This document shows, one piece after another, positions 29,742 to 39,199 of a DNA stretch of 58,914 nucleotides; within the stretch, counting starts at the first letter, position 1, and every line of letters starts with the position of its first letter. This DNA comes from Lachnospiraceae bacterium (GTDB lineage: Bacteria; Bacillota; Clostridia; Lachnospirales; Lachnospiraceae). Location: the NCBI GenBank assembly GCA_028727605.1, contig JAQYOA010000048.1:1-58914 (forward strand), given 5' to 3'. The position numbers and the translations under genes are program-made. The notes beneath the pieces were generated by a model. It did not search any database. It was not told where the DNA came from and saw only the letters and a program-made list of their open reading frames with translations.

Positions 29742-31493
29742 TTGATTCGTCAAAAAATACGTCGCTGCGGAAAAGTGATGTTTATTACTCTTTCCGTACT
29801 TTTCGGTTTTCTCGGGGTATTGATTTTTACCTCTGCGCGCTGGATGCTTTCCACCTGGGCTCATCTGGACATGGAGGAACTGATCTATCACCTGAACGCA
29901 CCTCTCGAAGGAACCAGCAAAGATGTGATTATGAGCTATATCACATCCTGCGCTCTGATTTCCCTTGCGATTCTGGTTGTCCTGATTGTGCTGTTTGTCG
30001 TGCTTCGCCGCCGCAAATGGGTGGAGCTGATTCTCGGTCTCGCCTGCATCGCCGGCGGTGCCGCTTCGGTCGGATATTCCCTTTATACCATCTGGACAAC
30101 GCTTGAAATCAGTGACTACGTGGAAAGTCAAAGTGAATACAGTACGCTTGCGGAAGATTACTATGTGGATCCCGCACAGACAGTGATCACTTTCCCGGAG
30201 CAGAAACGGAACCTGATTTACATATACCTGGAATCCATGGAAAGCACCTATTCCGACAAAGCTCACGGCGGTGCTTATGATCATAACTTCATTCCTGCTC
30301 TCACAGAGCTCGCCCTGGATAACGTGAATTTTTCCAACTCCGATCTCCTTGGCGGCGCCTACTGCACTACCGGTACTACGTGGACCATGGGAGGATTGTT
30401 TGCCCAAACTTCCGGACTGCCGCTGAAAATCTCTGCCAATGGAAATGAAATGGCTTATCAGGATTCGTTCTTTCCGGAACTGGATACGCTTGGAGATGTA
30501 CTGGAACGGGCCGGATACCGCCAGTACTTCATGATGGGCTCGGACGCTTCCTTTGGCGGAAGAAGAAATTATTTTACAGATCACGGCAATTATGAAATGC
30601 TTGACTATTACTGGGCAATTGATGAAGGTCTGATTCCCGACGGTTATTATGAATGGTGGGGATACGAAGACGCCAAGCTGTTTGACTATGCCAAGACAAA
30701 GCTTACGGAAATCGCGCAGAGTGATGAACCCTTCAATTTCACGATACTGACCGTTGCCACACATTTCGAGGACGGCTATTCCTGTGATCAGTGTGACAGA
30801 GAAGCGTATGGAGATGACCATTACGGTATGGTCATTGACTGCTCCAGCTCGCGTGTGGTTGAATTCATTGAATGGATCAAACAACAGGATTTTTATGAAA
30901 ATACAACCGTGATTCTTTCCGGTGATCATCTGACCATGGATTCTGATTTTTGTGAGAACATTGACGAAGATTACCAACGCTCCACCTATAACGCGATTTT
31001 AAATTCCCCTGTTACACCTGTACAGGAAAAGAACCGTGTCTTTACCACCATGGATATGTTTCCTACCACCCTTGCAAGTCTCGGCGCTGTGATTGAGGGA
31101 GACCGTCTTGGCCTTGGAACCAACCTCTACTCAGACCGGCAAACCCTGGCAGAAGAACTTGGATATGACACGCTGAACAAAGAACTTTCCCGCCGTTCCC
31201 GCTTCTTTGAAGAACTTTCCGCTGAAGTAAAACCGGTTTGGATCAGCAGCGAAGAAGGACAGAAATACTATATTCACGATGAGGACCGCTATGCGGTGAG
31301 CGAGTGGGTTCGCTATGATCCTCATCAGCTGTGGGCCAATGGCGAACAGCTTTATTTCATCGGATCGGATGGTTATATGGTAAAAGGATGGCAGCAAATC
31401 GGGGAAGAATGGTACCATTTTTCCGAATCTGAAGGACACCTGATCGAAGGTCCCTATGATAATCCGCTGAAAGCAGATTCAAAAGCTTCCTAA
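29742..31493 (+). CDS. OpgB/LTA-synthase-like membrane sulfatase-fold phosphoglycerol transferase with C-terminal wall-binding repeats
   Basis: TM segments; NLIYIYLESMESTYSD; GTTWTMGGLFAQTSGLPL; VILSGDHLTMD; C-terminal LYFIGSDGYMVKGWQQIGEEWYHFSE. TTG start after GGAGG. Confidence 0.82.
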   Translation: MIRQKIRRCGKVMFITLSVLFGFLGVLIFTSARWMLSTWAHLDMEELIYHLNAPLEGTSKDVIMSYITSCALISLAILVVLIVLFVVLRRRKWVELILGLACIAGGAASVGYSLYTIWTTLEISDYVESQSEYSTLAEDYYVDPAQTVITFPEQKRNLIYIYLESMESTYSDKAHGGAYDHNFIPALTELALDNVNFSNSDLLGGAYCTTGTTWTMGGLFAQTSGLPLKISANGNEMAYQDSFFPELDTLGDVLERAGYRQYFMMGSDASFGGRRNYFTDHGNYEMLDYYWAIDEGLIPDGYYEWWGYEDAKLFDYAKTKLTEIAQSDEPFNFTILTVATHFEDGYSCDQCDREAYGDDHYGMVIDCSSSRVVEFIEWIKQQDFYENTTVILSGDHLTMDSDFCENIDEDYQRSTYNAILNSPVTPVQEKNRVFTTMDMFPTTLASLGAVIEGDRLGLGTNLYSDRQTLAEELGYDTLNKELSRRSRFFEELSAEVKPVWISSEEGQKYYIHDEDRYAVSEWVRYDPHQLWANGEQLYFIGSDGYMVKGWQQIGEEWYHFSESEGHLIEGPYDNPLKADSKAS

Positions 31494-31527
31494 TCAGCAC
31501 TGAAAAATTAAGAAAGCATACAAAACA

Positions 31528-31589
31528 AAAGAGTTCCGGTATATCACACAGACAAAAAATCGTCTGTCCATATACCGGAGCTCTTTTTT
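31528..31589. terminator. bidirectional hairpin terminator between convergent genes
   Basis: GAGTTCCGGTATAT..ACAGAC..GTCTGT..ATATACCGGAGCTCTTTTTT. Confidence 0.85.
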
Positions 31590-31600
31590 CTTTCTTCTTT

Positions 31601-31939
31601 TCAGGGCATTGTATAGATCAGTACCCCCAGAATAATCAGAAGGTTTCCGATCAGTTTTCCCTTTGATACTTTTTCCTTCAGAAGCGTGCAGGAAAATACC
31701 AGCACAAATACATAGGTAAGTGTATCCAGCACAGATCCGTATTTTAATTCCACCTGTGTATATGCGTATGTATTGATCAGCAGTACACTTCCGAAAATCA
31801 GATACGCTGTAATTACGCGCCAATTCAGGTATTCTCTTATAGCACTCGCATGTTCTCTGTTTGCACTCTGTTTCAGCAAAATCTGAGAGATTGCTGAAAA
31901 TACCGTACATCCGGTCATTAACATCATATATTTATTCAT
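31601..31939 (-). CDS. small DMT/SMR-type membrane protein, ArnE/ArnF-like subunit
   Basis: 112 aa, four TM segments, SQILLKQSA, LKEKVSKGKLIGNLLIILGVLIY. Confidence 0.72.
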   Translation of the reverse strand: MNKYMMLMTGCTVFSAISQILLKQSANREHASAIREYLNWRVITAYLIFGSVLLINTYAYTQVELKYGSVLDTLTYVFVLVFSCTLLKEKVSKGKLIGNLLIILGVLIYTMP

Positions 31940-32282
31940 AGCGCTGCACCACCATCACTCCCACCAGTACAATCAGAAGACCGATGATATTTTTGACTGT
32001 AAGATTCTCATGAAAGATCAGCACTGCCCAGAGCTGGGACCAGATCAGATACACACTGCGGTTTGCATATGCGGTGGAAAGTGAAAACTTTTTTATGACC
32101 TTCTGCCAGGCAATCGCATAAATACCGCAGTTTACAACCATGAGAAACAAAAACAGGTACAAAAGAGGATTTCCAAGTCCTCCACGTTTCAGCTGTACGG
32201 AAGCACATTTTGAAAATACACTGGTCAGGGAGAACAGCATGATATTCAGATGCAGCTGAAGATAATCTTTTGTCTTATTCAC
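31932..32282 (-). CDS. small DMT/SMR-type membrane protein, second subunit
   Basis: SVFSKCASVQ; FHENLTVKNIIGLLIVLVGVMVVQ; overlaps the next ORF by 8 nt; likely GTG start at 32282 (AAAGGAA RBS). Confidence 0.7.
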   Translation of the reverse strand: MNKTKDYLQLHLNIMLFSLTSVFSKCASVQLKRGGLGNPLLYLFLFLMVVNCGIYAIAWQKVIKKFSLSTAYANRSVYLIWSQLWAVLIFHENLTVKNIIGLLIVLVGVMVVQRYE

Positions 32283-32296
32283 GACCAAATTCCTTT

Positions 32297-34300
32297 CTAT
32301 TCCACACGATAAATGAGATGCTCCTCTGTCTGTCTGCAAAAAGAACAGCCGGCGGTCTCCACATATTCCCGCGCAGGGGAATCTTCCGAAATCACAACAT
32401 AATCGGTTCCGGTATCGTACAATGCCTGCATAAACTCAGATGCTTCGACTGAAAAATCCGATTGATAAATTACACGGATAATCAGGTTCTGATCTTCAAT
32501 TTCCTCTTCCGATAACCCTCTGGTGGACACGGTTGTCGATCCCTGCGAAAGCAGAACAATGTCCCGATCCAGAGAAAGCAGAATCGAACCGTCATACTGC
32601 CGCACAAACAAATTAAAGTCGTTCTCAAACACTGCTTTCGGAAACTCTTTCTCTGTATCCTCGTGAATCGCCGCACAGACATTCAGAAGATCATCAGCAA
32701 CTTTGTACTGATTCTCCGGCACTTCCGGCATTCCTCCACTTATCACGGAATCTCCCGAAATCCAGATGATCAGCACCAATGCTGCCGTCACGCCGGCTCT
32801 TTGGAGCCCTTTTGGGATTTCATCCAGCACCCTGACGCAGCAATACCCGATTAGAAGAACAATCGGAAGAATCCAGAAAAAGCGATAATAAACGGTCGTC
32901 ATTCCCAGTTTTCCGATGACCAGTTTTACAATCAGCGGATTATATACGGTGAACAAAAGAAAAACCGCGCTGCAGACAAAAATATCTTTTTCTTTTTTCT
33001 TTCCCTTCACTGCAAGGAAAAGAAGAGACAGTAAAAACAAGGCAAGCAAATCCGTATTTCCGCCAAAAGTTTTAAAGCAGCTTCTCACAAAACGGAGCCC
33101 CTGTTCTTCCAGACTGATATTTCCCAATATTCTTTCTCCTCTCTTTTCTCAATATGCTATCGGGAACTGCAAAAATCCTCTGCTTCCCAGGAAATAGACC
33201 ACCAGAACAATCACAGACGGAATCATACAGATGACATAGCTGCCCATCTTTTTCCATTCTTTTTTCCGGATCATCTGGGGAATTACAACCGCACTGACTG
33301 CAGCAGGTACAATCAGCATGGAAGACATGGAAAGATCAACCGCAGCAATTCCAGTCATGAAGAGCAAAATCCAATTTGTCCGATTGTCAAATGCTTCATA
33401 CAGACGGCATCCCAGATAAAATACCAGAGGCAAAATCACATTCGACAGAATCGCCTTTCCCTCATACCCTCTCGTCAGCAAAAAAGACGCATTGGAGTAA
33501 AGGGTGTGAAAACTCAGATTCAATACACTGATAAAACACAGCATGAGCCAGACAGATTCTTTCTTTTTTCCGAACAGGCAAAATCCAATCTGCGCATAAA
33601 CCAGATAAGAAAGGACCACTGTCATGACAAATAATATCACTTTTGTCAGCACCAGCGGATGAATACCGGTCAGATCACAGAGCACGGAATTCGCTACAGG
33701 GTACATACCGAAAAGATAACGGATATTGAACGTCTCCATGGCAGCACCCGTAAACGGATCATAACAATTGATAGTGTTCGTTGCCAGGTTTGTACTGACA
33801 TTCGCCACATAATAGGCAGAATCCACACTATTATCCGGTGTCACTGCCACAAGGTAACACTGAAAACCGATCAGAAGCAGCATTACAAAAAAGCTTGCTG
33901 ACCTTTTTTGTTTCTCAGCTCTCTGCCGATCCAGACAGTTCTTCCATGCTCCCAGATAACGAATGATCGCCGCAGCACAGATCACTGCAGCCGTAATCGT
34001 CCAGATCACCGTTAATGTCCGAAGACTTGTCTGCAACAGCATCATCGGAAAGGAAACCAGCTCAAACAGAAAATAGTACCCGATAAATCCAAACAGAACA
34101 GCACGGGCGATTCCACGCTCTTCTCTCCTTTTTTCAAAAACCAAAAAAGAGCCGAAACAGAAAAAGACAAACAGCATCATCGCAAAGATGCCTGCTATTT
34201 TTATCATAGTAACCATAGAAAAGAAACCTCCGATATCTTCCGCAATTTTTAAAGATCCCTCTTTCTGGCAAGCGCCCTTGCCAGAGACCGGTAAAACCAC
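32297..34300 (-). pseudogene. DUF6077-like polytopic membrane protein interrupted by one in-frame TGA (33149-33151)
   Basis: ORFs 33149-34300 and 32297-33127 share a frame and are separated by one TGA then GAA AAG AGA GGA GAA AGA ATA TTG. First half is an N-terminal multi-TM region; second half continues with TM segments and a C-terminal soluble domain. Confidence 0.6.
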
Positions 34301-35229
34301 GATCCCAAAAACAGTGACAGATACGCCGTTTTTCGTGCAGCAGTAAAGTGATCTTTCGACAAAATCAACCTGGGATATCTTTTCAGTTCTTTGATCAATT
34401 CCCTCTGTAATTGTCTCTCTGCCTGATCCTGTTTCGATACAAGCATCAGTTTATCCAGAACATAAAAGCGTGCCCAGCAGTATCGCACCAGCGCCTGCTC
34501 TTCCAGATTGGGAAATTCTTTTCGGATCACTTCCAGGTTGTGTGTCCAGACTTCAATCGTTCCCATATCCGTCCAGCGGAAAGCACTTGTAGTCAGACTT
34601 CCCTTCCGATGCATATAATAATACTTCTGCGCTGTTGTAAAGGCAATCCTTTCGCAGTTTTGCACCAGCGGAATGATCACATAGGCATCCTCCGCAATTG
34701 TTTTATCCGGATATTGAATACCCTGAAAAATTTCTCTTTTGTACAGCTTGGCATACGGAGTCACATGAAACCCCTTTGCTCTCAGCATGTATTTCAGTCC
34801 CTCCTCACGGTCGGTACAGAATTCCTCTGCTTTGCAATCCGACCCGGAAGGAATTTTCCCTTCATAACAATCGACATGACGGCAAAGTGCCATTTGTGCC
34901 TGAAATTTCTTTGCAAGCGTATATAAAACCTGCAGAAGATCCTCTGACACACAGTCATCACTGTCCACAAACATCACATAATTTCCCTGTGCATGACGGA
35001 TTCCATAATTTCTTGCAGAACTGACTCCACCGTTTTCTTTACGACAGTATCGGATTCTGCCATCCTGCTCTGCATATCTTCTGCAGATTTGTCCACTGCC
35101 ATCCGTACTTCCGTCATCTACAATAAGCAGTTCAAAATCCGAAAACGTCTGCGCAAGTACCGAATCCAGACATCTCTCCAGGTATTGTTCCGACTGATAA
35201 ACCGGAATTATTACTGTTATTTCTGCCAT
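34249..35229 (-). CDS. GT2 glycosyltransferase
   Basis: MAEITVIIPVYQSEQYLERCLDSVLAQTFSDFELLIVDDGSTDGSG; ATG at 35229 preferred over the listed start at 35337. Confidence 0.9.
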   Translation of the reverse strand: MAEITVIIPVYQSEQYLERCLDSVLAQTFSDFELLIVDDGSTDGSGQICRRYAEQDGRIRYCRKENGGVSSARNYGIRHAQGNYVMFVDSDDCVSEDLLQVLYTLAKKFQAQMALCRHVDCYEGKIPSGSDCKAEEFCTDREEGLKYMLRAKGFHVTPYAKLYKREIFQGIQYPDKTIAEDAYVIIPLVQNCERIAFTTAQKYYYMHRKGSLTTSAFRWTDMGTIEVWTHNLEVIRKEFPNLEEQALVRYCWARFYVLDKLMLVSKQDQAERQLQRELIKELKRYPRLILSKDHFTAARKTAYLSLFLGSWFYRSLARALARKRDL

Positions 35230-35233
35230 TGTT

Positions 35234-36139
35234 TCATCCTTTTTTTGAATCTGTATCTTTATTCTTCTTTCCGCAGCAATAATAAATTCCCCGATACCGC
35301 TCACAGGAATGCTCCAGATCGGTAAAAACCGCATCATGATGCGGCTTCTGCTCCTCCTTTGGCGGCAGCTCCATATAATTGCCGAACGCCATCTTCAGAT
35401 AAATGTCATACCCCACCGGAATCGGAAGACGTTCTTCTTCAAAGGGAACCTCGATGGCCGAGGCAAATATTTTCTTCGGATACTTCCTAAGAATCGCCTG
35501 CGGCGCACACATCTCCGTGATACCATCCACACGGGGGCTGTTGATATCAAACTTTGTGATATAATTTTTCGCATGGTTCCATACAGCGAAGCGCATATTC
35601 TGGGTCGGACAGAGTGCAAGCAGCACTTTTCCAAGATAGTGCATAAATGCACCGTGACGTTCTTTCGACGGGATCACCTGGGTACAGAACAGCTGAAAGA
35701 TTTTTCCTTCTGCGATCTGAAGCTTTCTGGCAAAAAATCCCGGCGCATATCCCTCAATCGGAAGGATATCAAGTGCGACTCCATGGCACAGATCCATATC
35801 CACCTGTTCTTTTTTCACCTGCGTCGTTCTGCTGTCCCGAATATTTGCGAAGGTATGGGCATTGCAGAAACCTTTCTTTGGGTATTCCAGTTTGTAGATC
35901 TTACTCTCCTCCTGGGTATCCCAAAGTTGCAGAAATCTTTCATAATCTTTTCTCGGCATAAAAAAATCCAGATCATCGTCCCACGGAATAAATCCGCCGT
36001 GACGAATCGCTCCGATACATCCGCCTCCGCACAAATAACAGAGAAGGTGATTTCTCTGGCACCAATGGTAAAACATAACCGCCATTTCCAGATTCTTCTT
36101 CTGCAGGGCTTTCAGTTCCATATCCTCTGTATTATACAT
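35234..36139 (-). CDS. LicD family phosphocholine transferase-like protein
   Basis: YLCGGGCIGAIRHGGFIPWDDDLDFFMPRKDYERF motif. Confidence 0.9.
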   Translation of the reverse strand: MYNTEDMELKALQKKNLEMAVMFYHWCQRNHLLCYLCGGGCIGAIRHGGFIPWDDDLDFFMPRKDYERFLQLWDTQEESKIYKLEYPKKGFCNAHTFANIRDSRTTQVKKEQVDMDLCHGVALDILPIEGYAPGFFARKLQIAEGKIFQLFCTQVIPSKERHGAFMHYLGKVLLALCPTQNMRFAVWNHAKNYITKFDINSPRVDGITEMCAPQAILRKYPKKIFASAIEVPFEEERLPIPVGYDIYLKMAFGNYMELPPKEEQKPHHDAVFTDLEHSCERYRGIYYCCGKKNKDTDSKKG

Positions 36140-37535
36140 TCTGATCCTCTTTCTTTTCTTTGTTTTCGGACAGACTTACGATCTGACCCTCTTCCAGTCC
36201 TTCTGTGCTTTCCTTCATAAACAGAATTTTCACGGTCAGAAGAATCAGTTTCAAATCCTCCAGAATCGAATAACTTTCGATATACATCAGATCCAGTTTC
36301 AGTTTATCATACGCTGTTGTATTGTATTTTCCGTAGATCTGAGCATATCCGGTCAGACCTGCTTTTACTTTCAGCCGGTAAGAAAACTCCGGAATCGTCT
36401 CGCTGTACTCTTCTGCAATTTCCGGACGTTCCGGCCTCGGTCCCACAATACTCATATCACCTTTTATGATATTAATCAGCTGAGGCAGTTCGTCAATCCG
36501 AAGTGCACGGATGACTTTTCCCACAGGTGTGATTCTCGAATCATGTTTTGTCGCAAGACGGGCAACACCGTCCTTTTCCGCATCGACAATCATACTGCGA
36601 AACTTATAAATTTCGAATACCTTTCCGTTTATTGTCAGACGTTTTTGTCTGAAAAAGACAGGACCTCCGTCATAGAGCTTGATGCATACCGCTGTAATCA
36701 GCATAATCGGAGATGCTATGACAAGCATCAAAAGCGATACAATCAGATCCAGTACTCGTTTGCAGAATCGCTGATCCGGTGAAAGGCCGCTGTTTCTGGC
36801 CAGCAGCAGCGGTGTGTCAAAAATATGAAGTGCCTCTGCCTTTCGGATCATCAGATCAGAAAGCTTTGGGGTCATATAAACACGGATCGAGCGGGAATAG
36901 CAATATTTCAGCAGCCGGTTTCGAAGTTCTGAATGAAGATCACCCAGAATGACCCCCTCCTGCCCGTTTTGATCAATCTGACGGTAAAGTTCCTTCTCAC
37001 CGACCGATGCATGTACCTTTGTCTTTACATCATATTTTTCTTTGCGCTGATTCATCTTCCATGCAAGGGAATCCATTTGGTACTCATCGTAGATCAGCAA
37101 AAGCTTTCTCGGCGGAAACAGCCGCGCAAAAAAACGGTCTGACAGAAAGGAAATGATCGCCGATACTGTAAAATCCATCAGCGTCATACAGATCATCGGC
37201 AGAATGTAAGGCATATGTCTCCACAAAAGCATGATTTGAAAATACATCAGTACATTTGTACAAAACGCTGCGATTGCCTGGGAATAGATGATACTGCTTC
37301 CCTTCATATAACCGATTTTCATGCCTCCGTAAATATACATAAAGACCAGCAGAAAGATTCCATAGACAACAACAATCAGTTTATTGCCCTTATCCCAAAA
37401 CGGCTCAATCCAGAGACGTTCTCCATAATAACGGTTCCAAAAAAAAGCAAAAATCAGACATTCCAGAATCAGAATGACTGCCACCGCACAGATCCGCAGT
37501 AAATGTTTGTATTGTTCCCTGTCTCTATTTCTCAT
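36132..37535 (-). CDS. polyprenyl glycosylphosphotransferase (second copy)
   Basis: PVFFRQKRLTINGKVFEIYKFRSM; RIDELPQLINIIKGDMSIVGPRPERPE; N-terminal TM segments. Confidence 0.92.
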   Translation of the reverse strand: MRNRDREQYKHLLRICAVAVILILECLIFAFFWNRYYGERLWIEPFWDKGNKLIVVVYGIFLLVFMYIYGGMKIGYMKGSSIIYSQAIAAFCTNVLMYFQIMLLWRHMPYILPMICMTLMDFTVSAIISFLSDRFFARLFPPRKLLLIYDEYQMDSLAWKMNQRKEKYDVKTKVHASVGEKELYRQIDQNGQEGVILGDLHSELRNRLLKYCYSRSIRVYMTPKLSDLMIRKAEALHIFDTPLLLARNSGLSPDQRFCKRVLDLIVSLLMLVIASPIMLITAVCIKLYDGGPVFFRQKRLTINGKVFEIYKFRSMIVDAEKDGVARLATKHDSRITPVGKVIRALRIDELPQLINIIKGDMSIVGPRPERPEIAEEYSETIPEFSYRLKVKAGLTGYAQIYGKYNTTAYDKLKLDLMYIESYSILEDLKLILLTVKILFMKESTEGLEEGQIVSLSENKEKKEDQNV

Positions 37536-37571
37536 ATGGACTTTCCTCTCTTCGTATATCTGCCCGTTCCG

Positions 37572-38339
37572 TTATGCCTTCCGATATGCCTTCGCATACT
37601 TTTTCAATCCATTCCATGCGTAACAGAAAAAATAACCGACTGCCCGAACCCGCCCGATTCCAAGATGACGGTACACCTGATACGTCATACCGGCGGAGTG
37701 AAATTTGTTTCCGGATTTACCGCTGCTGCTCACATAATATTTCAGCAGCGGTTCCGCAATGCCGCATGCCGTCCTGTACTTTCTAAGGATACGCAGCCAG
37801 CATAAATAATCTTCATGACACTCATCTTTTTCCATCGGGAATTCCAAAAGGACACTTTTCTTTGCCAGAACAGAAGAACAATTGATCACATTCCCCAAAA
37901 GAAGCTGCTGATAAGTAATCTTCTCATTAACGGGAATTACCTTTCCGGATGGCGCTCCTTTTTCGTCCACAAGCTCCCTCCCGGTACAGCAGAGTACCTC
38001 ACCGGTACTCTCCATGAGCCTTTGCTGTTTTTCCAGTTTATCGGCAGCCCAGTAATCATCCGCGTCAAGAAATGCAATATATTCACCTGACGCAGCAGCC
38101 ACACCGCGATTCCTGCTGGCTGATACTCCCAGATTTTCTTCATTTTTCAGATACCGCACTCTTTTTTCATTTGCATATTTTCTCATCACAAGTTCTGTCT
38201 CATCACTGGAAGCGTCATCAATCACCAGAATTTCCAGCGGAACTTGCTGAAGCAATGCAGAATCGACTGCCCGGCAAATTGTTTTTGCGCTGTTATAGGC
38301 AGGAATTACCACTGATACCATATTTATCCTCTTTTGCAT
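37572..38339 (-). CDS. GT2 glycosyltransferase
   Basis: VSVVIPAYNSAKTICRAVDSALLQQVPLEILVIDDASSDET; AFLDADDYW. Confidence 0.9.
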   Translation of the reverse strand: MQKRINMVSVVIPAYNSAKTICRAVDSALLQQVPLEILVIDDASSDETELVMRKYANEKRVRYLKNEENLGVSASRNRGVAAASGEYIAFLDADDYWAADKLEKQQRLMESTGEVLCCTGRELVDEKGAPSGKVIPVNEKITYQQLLLGNVINCSSVLAKKSVLLEFPMEKDECHEDYLCWLRILRKYRTACGIAEPLLKYYVSSSGKSGNKFHSAGMTYQVYRHLGIGRVRAVGYFFCYAWNGLKKYAKAYRKA

Positions 38340-38365
38340 CTTTTTTGCTCTGCAGCCTCATAGCA

Positions 38366-39178
38366 TTACAGCCACCAGGCATCCGACTCGTGCTTGGGTA
38401 CCCTCTCTTCCACCGGAGGAAGTTTCCTGTAATCACCGTATAGTGTATGAAGATAGGTCTCATATCCAATGGGTGCGTTAATCAGATGCCCCTCAAACGG
38501 CAGTCGAATCTGTTTTTCGACTGCTTCTTTCGGAATCACATCGCTTTTCCGATATCCTCCGCACATACAGGCAACATAATCAGATCCCAATACCGGGTAC
38601 TTTTTGCATTCTTTTTCGATTTTTTGAAGAATTCTTTCTTTTCCATAGCATTTTCGGATCGCCCACTTACACCATTTCATCACCGTACCTTTCTGTCCTT
38701 TCAGGGTTTCCCGGTAGGTACGAAATGCATTGAGCCTCTGACTTTCCAGAAACATCAGACCGTCCAGATGTTTTTCGTATTCTTTTGTTCCCCGCTTTGG
38801 CAGACCGTCATAGGGAAAAATATCAATAAACACTCCCGTATCCACAGAGCCTGCAAAATGCTCTTTTAAGCTTGTTCCGGTATGCACGATTTTTCCGTAG
38901 GCCAGACAGTATCCTTTCGTATTTCTGTGATTGATCAGACGATACGGATTGCCGGAATCGGAATTGACAATCTTTTCCAGCTTTTCATAGTCTCCCCGCG
39001 GCATCCATACATCCACATCATCATCCCACGGAATAAACCCCTGATGCCGGATCAGACCAAGCAGAGTGCCGTCTGCTGCAAAATAAGTCAGGTTATTCTC
39101 CAGGCAGACCTCATCAAGATAGAGCAGCAATGTGAGTGCAATATCCTGTAATTCCTTCAATTCTGTAATTTTGCGCAT
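38366..39178 (-). CDS. LicD family phosphocholine transferase-like protein (second copy)
   Basis: YFAADGTLLGLIRHQGFIPWDDDVDVWMPRGDYEKL. Confidence 0.92.
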   Translation of the reverse strand: MRKITELKELQDIALTLLLYLDEVCLENNLTYFAADGTLLGLIRHQGFIPWDDDVDVWMPRGDYEKLEKIVNSDSGNPYRLINHRNTKGYCLAYGKIVHTGTSLKEHFAGSVDTGVFIDIFPYDGLPKRGTKEYEKHLDGLMFLESQRLNAFRTYRETLKGQKGTVMKWCKWAIRKCYGKERILQKIEKECKKYPVLGSDYVACMCGGYRKSDVIPKEAVEKQIRLPFEGHLINAPIGYETYLHTLYGDYRKLPPVEERVPKHESDAWWL

Positions 39179-39199
39179 AACTTCTTTTATACTCCCTTT

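Noticed and set aside
29529-30977. 482-aa minus-strand ORF
   Set aside because: Antisense to the clearly recognisable sulfatase-fold gene; no family signal.
33149-33151. Selenocysteine (UGA) recoding in the DUF6077-like gene
   Set aside because: No Sec-enzyme context or convincing SECIS-like hairpin directly after the TGA; nonsense mutation is simpler.
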